This document shows, one piece after another, positions 55,901 to 64,000 of a stretch of DNA of 64,000 bases. The DNA is from Lepidodermella squamata (lineage: Eukaryota > Gastrotricha), in NCBI GenBank assembly GCA_047495785.1, contig JBLDXI010000007.1:4154001-4218000 (forward strand). The letters run 5' to 3'. The position numbers and the translations under genes were made by a program. Within the stretch, counting starts at the first letter, position 1. Every line of letters begins with the position of its first letter. The notes under the pieces are model-generated. The model saw only the letters and a list, made by a program, of their open reading frames with translations. It was not told the DNA's origin and made no database searches.

Positions 55901-57604
55901 ACTTCTTGTCACCTGTTCCGATTGTTCAAACGACTGCTTTCGGCTGGGTTGCGACTGATTTCCAAGGTTGCGCATATTGACTTGTTTTCGAACAGTGCTT
56001 CGATTGGAATATGTCTCGGGGACATGTAGCAATTCGGGAGCAGCAGCGGGGGTGACGACGGGAGTTAGCAAAACAGGAATCTTTGCGACAGATAAAGCCC
56101 GTTTTTTATTTGCCGGTTGGCCAGTGAAGCAAGACGCAGGTAGAGGATCTGAATAGGCAATAATCATTAGGTACTCATTACTAATTAAATGTGGGAAAAG
56201 TAATTACTGGAGTACTCATTCTTCCCTCGCCGTCTTTCCTCAGCGGATGTACATGCTGTTTCTGACACCCAGGGCCGTTTGGTAGCTGGCTGCGCGATTG
56301 CAGTAGAAGTAACACGTAGTGTAAAAACTCGTGGACCTCGCGGAGGTGTCTGCTGACTATCCTCGGGTCCCGGCTGCCGTTCAACCTATCATAATTCAAC
56401 AGATTCGATGCCGAAATAGCATCAAAGACAATCTCTTACGTCTCCACATTGAAGTAGCAACAGTCTCTGATAAGCAGCCGTTTCATCCCTGAACACAAGT
56501 AAGAAATATGATCACCATATGAAAAAATCATTAAGGTTGCTCGCTAAACATACCTCCTAGAACACACTCTGTTTCGAAAATCATAATGACGATCCGATAA
56601 TTCCTTATAAACTACCGCGAGTTTAACACTCTGTGAAGTAAGCCGAGCCGCAGGCTTCGCAGGCGAACCATGGCTCAAATCAATTAGCTGGCTTATTAGG
56701 AGCGTATAGGCTATAAGAAATCGCCGGCGGCGTTTCTTCGATACAAACCAAACCAAGCCCCGAATAAAATGCATGGGGAGCAGCTGAGCAGTAGCGAAAT
56801 AAGAAATTAGCATAGACATTAGGCATCCAAGTAGGATCACTGCTGAAAACATTGAGAAATTCATCACCACAGGCAAGATGCACTCTGCCAACCAGGAGAT
56901 CTAGGATGTGAATTGAATTCGATGTACATATCGATATAACAGCTTCTCAGATTACCCCAATACATAGCGTTGACATCATGGCAGATGTTTCATTTGATCC
57001 GTAGCCGATCATCATGAACATGATCCATACGGACCAGTACAGCTTGTTAAGTAACATGGTCTCTAAATGAATCAACTGAAACCCTGTCAATTAAACAATA
57101 CATAATTGTAAGATGACTAATCAATGTATAAAAGAGTACAAACCTACACCGAAGAGCACTTGTCACCTGCCACCTGATACCAAATGATCAAAGTCTTGTA
57201 GGCTTCAAGACTCTTGTACAAGACTTTACACGGCCTCTGCGGTTTTTCAGTAGAAATAATCTGTTTTTACGTTGTCACTGTATTTTTTAACTTGACGATG
57301 GCAAATTAATTTTATATTCTAATAAAAATTTGCCATCGAAAGTCATTATTATGCACACTAATCATAAACACGTCACGTGATTTTTTACGCAACCTCGGAT
57401 AACGGGAGCTTCGAAGCCGCTGCGTCCTGGTACGTCTCATGGTTACGCCGTGTTCAGCCCATCTGAGTACTGTAAGTTCAACATTGAAAACAGGAGTCAG
57501 GAGGTAATTGTACATATTCCGCTTCAGGTTACTTGCTGACCGCTAACCAGGTTCAACAGGTTTCGTGTGCTTTCGGTGTCGCTGGCTTGTGCGAAAAAAT
57601 TTGA
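49910..57604 (+). CDS. Secreted C-type lectin with two CTLDs, split by a P-element insertion
   Basis: Exons: 49910-50037, about 50091-50154, 50308-50385, 50444-50536, 50590-50644, 50710-50885, 50951-51019, 51082-51424, 51529-51605, 51670-51921 resuming at 57450-57471, and 57528-57604. Small Cys-rich units come first (CNMGAPDGPLYRCLPSGSTC, CGxPES-type). Then CTLD 1 has ACAANGSRLATLRTPADM, FIGLTG and DFVVCVAS, and CTLD 2 has ASNLCQAKGKTLPAVRNKD and FWLNGKR. The coding frame runs into the transposon at GYA and resumes after it with VFSPSEY, keeping phase to a final SCAFGVAGLC and stop. This allele cannot make intact CTLD 2 unless the insert is spliced or excised. The start and signal peptide are less certain. 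Confidence 0.72.
51914..51921 (+). repeat. Target-site duplication, left copy
   Basis: The 8-bp gttacgcc directly before the transposon is repeated directly after it at 57442-57449. Eight-bp duplications are characteristic of P-type elements. Confidence 0.88.
53032..56167 (-). CDS. P-element (THAP9-type) transposase
   Basis: Two large exons (56167 or 56148 down to 54818, and 54297 to 53032) join in phase 0 over a 520-bp intron; about 870 residues if the ATG at 56167 is used. The N-terminal part has a CGQKANCIKC piece and a coiled coil (KIIAKLQDENRRLARSANYY). RNase H-like landmarks follow: LSLDAMAMSSG, VTAATWDGAGENW and LLFDPPHVLKITRNAI, as in P transposase/THAP9. Exon 2 has QKMNVAYAAQVLSRSVAIEI, the conserved post-insertion segment, and NQDHNEILFNQFRRDG near the end. 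Cuts DNA at the terminal repeats using GTP in characterised relatives. A THAP finger was not found and may lie in an unresolved 5' exon. Confidence 0.82.
57418..57441 (-). repeat. P-element right terminal inverted repeat
   Basis: This is the exact inverted copy of 51922-51945. After these 24 bp one base is inserted and cttcga matches again, giving a TIR of about 31 bp, the P-element size. Confidence 0.87.
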
Positions 57605-57680
57605 CGAGATTTATTTGTCCGCGCTTCGACCTGACTTCATTCAAAAACCGCAGCTTTTGACGTCAGCTTAGTTACGATCA

Positions 57681-58536
57681 ATACACCTTTTTTCCTTTGC
57701 AATTTCATTATTTTTATTAAAGAAACACGCGTTTATTTTTCATGATTATCAGCGTATTCATTTTATTCATTTTCTTACTTTTTTCTACCTAAGAATTTAC
57801 TCGATCTTCGAAGTTCGCTGTATGCGAATACGAAACCCGAATAGGATGAACTATATATCAAATTGAAGCTAGATATATAATCTTTTCAAATATGCGATCA
57901 GATCGGCAAAATCATTATTTGTTTCGCAGAAACTAAGCAGTAAGTAGAATGAACTGCAAAGATGTTTTCCTTGGATAGCTTTTATATTTTATAGGTATAA
58001 GGACCCTCCCTCCTCCCCAAAAATGATTAGAACAATCAGGCGAAGGTGATATCTCGAGTAGAAGCGATAGAACCTCAAAAAATTTGGCTTTAGTAGCATT
58101 TTGGGCAATAGCTTACGCGGGTGCTGAGGTAGTTTTCACAAATATTGCTTTGGTTTCATCATGAAATGATGAAATTAGCGAAGACTAAGTAATAGAATAG
58201 TTCCTTAGCAGTTATTTGTTGAAAAATAAACATAATTTTAGGTAAAATCAGAAGAAACTTTCCGAACAACCAGTCGGCTAAAACGTTGAATACCTTCAAG
58301 AACAAAATCGCATCCAGTATTTTAATATCACAGCTAGATAGATCAGATCTCTAGCTTCAATTTGATATATAGTTCATCCTATTCGGGTTTCGTATTCGCA
58401 TACAGCGAACTTCGAAGATCGAGTAAATTCTTAGGTAGAAAAAAGTAAGAAAATGAATGAAATGAATACGCTGATGAAAAATAAACGCGTGTTTCTTTAA
58501 TAAAAATAATAAAATTGCAAAGGAAAAAAGGTGTAT
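57681..58536. repeat. MITE with about 190-bp terminal inverted repeats
   Basis: Left arm 57681-57872 and right arm 58351-58536 are near-identical inverted copies. The tips are tacacc and ggtgta, so TA may be the duplicated target, as in Tc1/mariner-type elements. The 480-bp interior has no coding. It starts 77 bp after the stop codon of the C-type lectin gene. Confidence 0.85.
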
Positions 58537-59381
58537 GTAGTCAATCCAAAGCTATAGCATTATTTACTCTGTCATGCTCGAGTAATAAAACCGCAGTGAT
58601 CATTGGATGCCCTGGTTCTTTCGGTTGGATGCCATGCAAGGCAAGAATTTCAAAGACATGCTTATCAATGCATCCACCAATAGTGTGCCAGCCTAAGTTA
58701 CCAGCCTAAACTCACCTGTAAATACTGGCTTGCCGTGACCTCATTTTGGGACATTACTGACTGACAATTTTTGCAGATGTAGGACGTCTGTTAAAGACCA
58801 TCTGCATAAATTCTTTCAGAAATCGGACTTGACGTCTTTGAGCTATCAAAAGTAATATAAATACCTCAATGTTTGGCCAAATTGCCCCAAGTGCCCATTT
58901 CACCCCAACGACGGTAGTCAGCGCCAGAAATGGATTACGTGGTGTCGAATATCGATTAGTCACCTCTCATCTTCCCCACCTCCTCGAATTTACTTATAAG
59001 GAAGCATTTATCACACGCCGATCGTGCGATTTCTCTATGAGACGGGCAATTAATTATTAGGCTTAGGAAAGCCTCAGAATCTTACAAATGGAGTGTGTTC
59101 GAAGCTTCAATAATACCTATCGCTCGATCACGTTCTCGTGTTAATTATCTTTAGCGGAGATGATTACGTGGAGTTGCCAGCAATGACATTATTTCGCAGA
59201 TGTCGTGAAACCGAGAAAGCCAATTTCGATTAACATGGTAAACTTGAATAAAACAACTTTAGAACACGCTAAGCCGACATTGTTTTCAGTGGTCATGTTC
59301 CCGTAAACCGTTAGCTTCTAAATCGCTTCATTTATCATTAATTTACCACTCACATACTCTTTCTCAGATCTTCAATTTGAA
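58537..59381. other. Intergenic, no supported gene
   Basis: Upstream region of the class C GPCR. Short frames only; no clear TATA box. Confidence 0.35.
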
Positions 59382-61652
59382 ATGAAAGCTCAGAACTCAC
59401 TTGCAACTTTGTTCTTCATAAGTACGCATTGCTATGGCTTCAAGCAACACAACATTTCGATGCTCATAGTAGTTCCAAAGACAGGCGACGAGCCAAGGAA
59501 AGGCGAGGCATGCATGATCGCCTCAAGCGTAGTTTTAGACGAAATTAACCGAAGGCAAGATTTGTTGCCTGACCTCAACATCATACCGGTTTTCGAAGAC
59601 GAAGGCCCAAGTGGGCGACTCGCGGCCACTCAACTAGTCAAATATCGGCAACGGGATGAGTTGGCGTCGCCTATTTTCGCCGGCATGTGGTTCTCCAGCG
59701 GCTGCAAAGCTGCCTCAAGCACCGTGTCGCACCTCGACATGGTTCAGTCAGCATTCGGGTGTAACATCCCGGCCATGACTGCAAGGCGCGATTTGTACCC
59801 GAATATGTACCGGATGCGAGCTGGCGCCGACATGGTTCTCTATCCTCGGCTGAAGTTTATCCGAGAAGTCGGCCGCTGGAACAAATTTGGTATGATATCG
59901 GATGTTCTGAATGTTGCGTCTTTCTCTTTCGCCATTGCAATGTTGGTCGAAGGTCAGGCGCTTGGCTTCGAAATACCTTACTTTGACGTAGTCACCGAAA
60001 TAACAGATCAATCTGTCTCGGCGATGAAAAACGCTGATTTACGCATTGTAGACTCGTCAATGAATTCTGCTCCGTTGGTGCTACAGCTTTTGTGTAAAAT
60101 GTACGAATTTGGGATGACTGGGCCGAGGTACGCCTTCATCATGCAAATTACAGCTTATGTTGAGCCGTCTAGCCTACCGGAGAAGATAACGCCAACTTGC
60201 TCTCGATCAATGGCATTAGAGCAGTACAAAATCACATTTTGGATCGGCAGCACCACTCGCATTGTAAGCAACCCAATGATGAAGACGACACTCGGCTACA
60301 ACTCGGCTGAATTCGACGATCGCTTCGACAAGAAATGGGAGGCTATGGGTTATAACGCCAGTTTGAAACCTGCTGATTACGATAAAAGAACCGTTTGCCA
60401 TGATGGAGTGCTAGCAGCGGCTTTAGCTCTCGACGCGACAGTCAAAAAGCTTCGCCTTCTCAATATGTCAATCGAAGACTACAGAACGAAGCCCGGTGAT
60501 GTTATGAGAGTCGCCAACGATTCTATGGCGGCTCTTGATTTTGTTGGGCTGAGGTTCGGCAGGTTCAGATACTCAGCGAGACTAGAGCCTGATGATGACG
60601 TGTTCGTTGCTCTTCAATGGTTGGGTTTTAGTCAAGGCGTGGAAGTAGTCAGTTGGCTCCAGCGAGTTAACCCCGATGCGCCCCCTAACAACTATTCGAG
60701 CTATATCGTTGGGGAGAATTCTATCAAGCCAAACTGGCTTACTGCGGATCTCAAGCCTCCAAAAGATAGGAGAACAGAGCTTTTGGATATTTCAGCAATA
60801 CCAATCGGATTTTCTTGGTCTATTTTTGGCCTCGCAGTATCTACCGTGGTAGCACAAATGCTGTTTCTCCTGAGGACCAGACGGAAGGTTGATAGGACAA
60901 AACTGTTCGCGCTTCTTGGCTGCGTTCTATTGAGCTTGGCCTCGATTTTCTTGTCGTATCGGGCAGTATCACCCAGTGATATATTCGCTTACTATCTCCA
61001 GCGTTTTTTCGTGGCTGTCGCACTGAGTTTGATTCACGGAAGCGTCGGCTTTCACATAGCATACATTAGGCGAAAATCACAGAGCAAGATTCTGCTATCT
61101 AATAGCAGTCATAACGTACTAGTAGGAAAAGTCACAGTGCTGACATACGAATATAACAGAAATACTTTGGCTAGATACGAGGCCAAAATAATATCGCTGT
61201 ATGTTTTCTGCACGATTCTCTACCTAATCTCTTGGTTCGGCATTGACCCTGCGCATACCCGTTTACAAGTGCTTCGCACCTCCTATGACCTGGAGGCAGA
61301 TTCTATGACGTTGCATGAAGCGGTAACATTCGATTCCGCGAATGACTGGGTATGGATGATACCGTTGGTTGCCCTGAATGGGGGTTCATTCTTTGTAAGT
61401 TGCTGGTTCGCGTACGATATTCGCCGGATGAATTTCGAGAAGCATGTCCAGGCTCAGTTGACTTGCTATCGGTTAGTTATCACTAATTTGACGACACTGT
61501 TTCTCGGCTCGATTTTGCTGGTGTTTGTCCTGCTAAGATTTCCTGTGGAAAAGATGATCATGCTCTCAATCTTACCGCTGGTATCCTCCGTATCGTCTGT
61601 TATCATTTTGATTCGATCAACAGAAAAAGTAACTGCGCTGACAATCGAGTAA
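59382..61652 (+). CDS. Intronless GABA-B-like class C GPCR
   Basis: One uninterrupted exon codes for 756 residues. A signal peptide (MKAQNSLATLFFISTHCYG) precedes a periplasmic-binding-fold ectodomain of about 450 residues. It has SVVLDEINRRQDLLPDLNI, SGCKAASSTVSHLDMVQSAF, DLYPNMYRMRAGADMVLYPR and VCHDGVLAAALALDATVKKL, the order seen in GABA-B receptors. Seven helices follow, from ISAIPIGFSWSIFGLAVSTV to LSILPLVSSVSSVIILIRST. The intracellular tail is only about a dozen residues, with no coiled coil, so heterodimerisation of the GABA-B1/2 kind is not supported. There is no Cys-rich domain. Lack of introns is unlike its neighbours and may indicate a retrocopy. Ligand unknown. Confidence 0.82.
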   Translation: MKAQNSLATLFFISTHCYGFKQHNISMLIVVPKTGDEPRKGEACMIASSVVLDEINRRQDLLPDLNIIPVFEDEGPSGRLAATQLVKYRQRDELASPIFAGMWFSSGCKAASSTVSHLDMVQSAFGCNIPAMTARRDLYPNMYRMRAGADMVLYPRLKFIREVGRWNKFGMISDVLNVASFSFAIAMLVEGQALGFEIPYFDVVTEITDQSVSAMKNADLRIVDSSMNSAPLVLQLLCKMYEFGMTGPRYAFIMQITAYVEPSSLPEKITPTCSRSMALEQYKITFWIGSTTRIVSNPMMKTTLGYNSAEFDDRFDKKWEAMGYNASLKPADYDKRTVCHDGVLAAALALDATVKKLRLLNMSIEDYRTKPGDVMRVANDSMAALDFVGLRFGRFRYSARLEPDDDVFVALQWLGFSQGVEVVSWLQRVNPDAPPNNYSSYIVGENSIKPNWLTADLKPPKDRRTELLDISAIPIGFSWSIFGLAVSTVVAQMLFLLRTRRKVDRTKLFALLGCVLLSLASIFLSYRAVSPSDIFAYYLQRFFVAVALSLIHGSVGFHIAYIRRKSQSKILLSNSSHNVLVGKVTVLTYEYNRNTLARYEAKIISLYVFCTILYLISWFGIDPAHTRLQVLRTSYDLEADSMTLHEAVTFDSANDWVWMIPLVALNGGSFFVSCWFAYDIRRMNFEKHVQAQLTCYRLVITNLTTLFLGSILLVFVLLRFPVEKMIMLSILPLVSSVSSVIILIRSTEKVTALTIE

Positions 61653-61831
61653 AGGCGATTCAATGCCTGCTCATTTTTGAATTTTGATTCAATGGCTGTA
61701 GTACTTCTTCTCCTCACTGAAAAGACTTTTTTGATTTATGAAAGCAGAATCATACGCGTTCAATTTTTGACAATTCTAGTTCCTAGCATTATACTCCGAT
61801 GTCCCTTTTTTACCATTGTTTCATCATCACC

Positions 61832-61953
61832 AATAAGCGGAGGGACACTCCGCTTATTTCTTGTTGTCTCTTTCAGTCCCTCCGCTTATCAGCTGATAAC
61901 CGGAGGCACTAAAAGAGACAAACAAGACAAACAAGACAAACAAGACAAACAAT
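61832..61953. repeat. Nested palindromes followed by a gacaaacaa tandem repeat
   Basis: ttatcagctgataa at 61886-61899 is a perfect palindrome, and pairing extends outward through tccgc/ccgga to cttgt and acaag at about 61858-61927. A second short pair, ataagcggagggac with gtccctccgcttat, overlaps it. Four units of about 10 bp (acaagacaaa) follow at 61918-61951. Confidence 0.65.
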
Positions 61954-61978
61954 GATATATTTGGACGAAAATGCAATA

Positions 61979-62145
61979 CAGGGTGGCCAAAAAATTCCCC
62001 ATTATTTTGATGAGAAATTTCAAGAAATTGAGGAGTTCCATTGGCACAAGAATGCTTGAAATTCTTCAACTTTTCAAAACTATTCTTTAAATTGATGCGC
62101 ATCGAATTTGCCGAATTTTTTCTGCAGAATTTTTTGGGCACCCTG
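61979..62145. repeat. Mariner-type MITE
   Basis: The 167-bp element starts cagggtggccaaaaaattcc and ends with the imperfect inverted copy aattttttgggcaccctg. TA flanks both ends (61977-61978 and 62146-62147), as expected for Tc1/mariner insertion. No coding. Confidence 0.72.
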
Positions 62146-62328
62146 TAGCTTTTTGTATTTTCGGTAAAACCAAAAACCCCCAATTTTATGGACCTCAATG
62201 GTACAAAATTAAGCTATGAAGAAGATGATAATACATTTTTATTTTTACAAGTAAAACATTTTCAAAATCAAAATAACTCTATTTTAGGTACATTATCATA
62301 TATTTTGCCCGCATTAAAAATAAGAAAA

Positions 62329-63911
62329 TCAATCCAAAGATAATTTCACATTAAAACCTTTTGCCAAAATGTCAATGCCGCAGCGAATTGAAATCTCGCA
62401 ATTATTCGAACTTTCCACCTGCTCCATGCGTTCAAATCGCGAAATTTTAACAGGCGTTTCATTTGAGCTCATGGAAGCGAAATCGGAGCTAGAAGCAACG
62501 TCGCCGGCGCTAGCAGCAACGACCGATCCAAGCGGCAGCGGCGGCGAGACGGCTGAACTAGCAACAACTGAACCGACCGGCAGCGGCGGCGGTGAGACAG
62601 CCGAACTAGCAACATTTTGATCGCCAATTCCAGCGATTATTGCACTGCGCTTGCGGTCTAACTCATGGGTACTCTTCAAGTACCTCCGAACAGATTCTGA
62701 GCCGTGACCAGTCAGCCGTTTGATCTCCGGCTCGGGCATACCAGCAGCCATGAGTTCAGTGGCGCCAGTGGCGCGAAGATCGTGGTTGCTATGTTTCGCA
62801 GAATCATCAACCTCCGAAACTAAACGACCCGTAACTTTTTCAAGTGTATGGATGCCAACGACCTGATTAGAAAACATCACCCCCTCCTTGGTCCTTTTCG
62901 CCAGCGGGCGACAATAGAACTCGTCATGCGTCAAATTTTTCGGCAGGGCTTCAAAATAATTTTTGATGAGAGCGTAGTAATTTTTCTTGCCTTCAATTTC
63001 GTACACAACTACAACGTTGTGCTTTGGATTCGGATTTTTAAGCGACGGCAAGTTAGTTTTAAGATAGGGCAGAGTCACCTCAACAAATTTGCCCGATTCA
63101 TTCTCACAAAATTTGAAATTCGAACGAAGCAAATTTTTGTGGCCAGCGCCACCGCGAAGAAATAAATTTTTACCATTAGCGATAACCAACGTATCAAAGA
63201 AAAGAGCCGGATCGGTGATGTTTTCATAGTTGTCAGCTACGACACCGCCCGCTACCATTTTTGCTTGCAGAGTTGGTTGAAGCGGTGTGGTTGAGCGCTT
63301 CACACTTGAATCCGGCGTCGAGCGTATGGCCGCGTCCAATGCTTTTCGAAAGCCGGCGAATGGGACACCTTTCGAGAAGTCGACGTCACTACGGCCAGTC
63401 TCTTTCAAAAACTTTTGGATCATTGAAACAACATTCATCAATGAGCTCCTCGCATATCGATCACCCTGGGCCTGCTCTTCGCCATTAGGGGCAGGGGGTG
63501 CAGGTTTGCGAAGCTCCATCACGAAGCTAGACATCTGCTTATTCAAAGCAGCAACATCCATTTCATGAAGCTCGGTCAGCGGAAATGTAAGATCTAATAA
63601 AAAAAATCATGAAAGCTAGGTAAAATTCCTAGTTTAAAAAAATTACTTTGCATGCCCTGATTTAAGGCCTGACGATTGTGTCCCCTACGCCAATTATAGA
63701 ACAACCCAACACCATAGAACATCTGCTTGGATGTGTTGGTAGGTAAACGGCCAGCCACCATGCCATCCAGCTCATCCGGAGTCAAAATTTTACATCGCGA
63801 GGCGCTGATTTCGGCATCCTCAGGGGTTGGCTCCGGAAAATTCAACGCCCGGCAAAAGCTTCGATAGGTTGAATATGCCGCATCAACAACGAGACCATCA
63901 CCCGGTTCCAT
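62329..63911 (-). CDS. Crypton-like tyrosine recombinase
   Basis: Two exons (63911-63647 and 63593-62329) join in phase to 509 residues, starting MEPGDGLVVDAAYS. The C-terminal catalytic region has HSNHDLRATGATELMAAGMP, with the H-x-x-R motif, then RLTGHGSESVRRYLKSTHEL, with the late His and the nucleophile Tyr. A further Arg upstream (YCRPLAKRTKEG) is a candidate for the first catalytic Arg. This order suits Crypton transposons and their domesticated descendants (DUF3504). The tail repeats VASSAVSPPPLPVGS twice. No terminal repeats were identified, as expected for Cryptons. It could be an active element or a domesticated gene. Confidence 0.75.
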
Positions 63912-64000
63912 TTTTTCAAACAAAATTCGGAATTTTGAAGCACGAATTAAAAAGCACGAATGCAAAATCAAAACAAACAAAAAACAATTTTGTCTTCCCA

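Larger units (their letters stand above)
51922..57441 (-). mobile_element. P-type transposon, 5,520 bp, inserted in a C-type lectin exon
   Basis: The ends are inverted copies: catgagacgtaccaggacgc at 51922 and its complement ending at 57441. They are identical for 24 bp, then one indel and further matches. An 8-bp duplication flanks it. Inside, a P-type transposase gene runs on the minus strand with long open exons and no stops in the recognised parts. Perfect tips, an intact duplication and open frames suggest a recent insertion. The stretches 51946-53031 and about 56170-57417 carry no coding I can resolve; the N-terminal DNA-binding exon probably lies in the latter. Confidence 0.87.
61653..62328. 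other. Spacer holding nested palindromes, a short tandem repeat and a MITE
   Basis: Besides the elements listed separately, no coding sequence is supported between the GPCR and the recombinase gene. Confidence 0.4.

Noticed and set aside
61918-61953. Possible CRISPR-like array
   Set aside because: Units are about 10 bp, contiguous and without spacers: a simple tandem repeat in animal DNA.

Overview
This window is animal nuclear DNA. Nearly every gene can be read only as exons joined over short GT-AG introns, many of them 45-160 bp with pyrimidine-rich TTTCAG-type acceptors. AATAAA signals follow stop codons, and a few TATA boxes precede starts. The families are metazoan: a voltage-gated calcium channel alpha2delta subunit, a Cys-loop receptor, a GABA-B-like class C GPCR, C-type lectins, CD36, an ankyrin-SOCS protein, MARCH and a NEK-like kinase. 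Gene density and intron size suggest a compact-genome invertebrate, perhaps a nematode-like or other ecdysozoan. The species cannot be fixed from the sequence. No rRNA, tRNA or CRISPR was recognised.

Layout. 1-4.2 kb: three tandem small tail-anchored paralogues sharing a YQYTA(S/T)PG motif. 4.4-8.1 kb: one frame-consistent gene coding for signal peptide, ankyrin repeats, sushi domain and CD36 ectodomain. 8.2-9.9 kb: a glutathione transferase and a RING-CH (MARCH) ligase. 10.5-13 kb: a secreted EGF protein with a lectin-like core. 13.3-17.3 kb: a secreted Cys-rich protein, an ankyrin-SOCS protein, and a small orphan gene with a broken copy nearby. 17.7-19.5 kb: a decayed MULE-like transposon. 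20.6-27.8 kb: two tandem receptor-like genes, each with two L-type-lectin-like modules and a Ser/Thr mucin stalk. The first ends in a VWA domain and the second in a complete pentameric ligand-gated ion channel. 28.5-31.2 kb: an ankyrin protein and a NEK-like kinase. 33.7-43.4 kb: the alpha2delta gene. 43.9-48.3 kb: a small type I membrane protein, a membrane-anchored Smr protein, a secreted nucleotidyltransferase-like protein and a tiny secreted peptide. 49.9-57.6 kb: a C-type lectin gene split by a 5,520-bp P-type transposon with perfect TIR tips and an 8-bp target duplication. 59.4-61.7 kb: an intronless class C GPCR. 62.3-63.9 kb: a Crypton-like tyrosine recombinase.

The most notable biology is modular shuffling of extracellular parts. 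The same lectin-like module, with the same internal exon sizes (426, 133 and 224 nt) in two genes, is attached to VWA, to an ion channel and to EGF repeats within about 17 kb. A neighbouring gene joins ankyrin, sushi and CD36. Foldback elements and MITE-like inverted repeats occur throughout, mostly in introns and promoters, and may supply the rearrangement substrate.

Exon boundaries below were worked out by eye from splice sites and reading-frame continuity. No database search was run.
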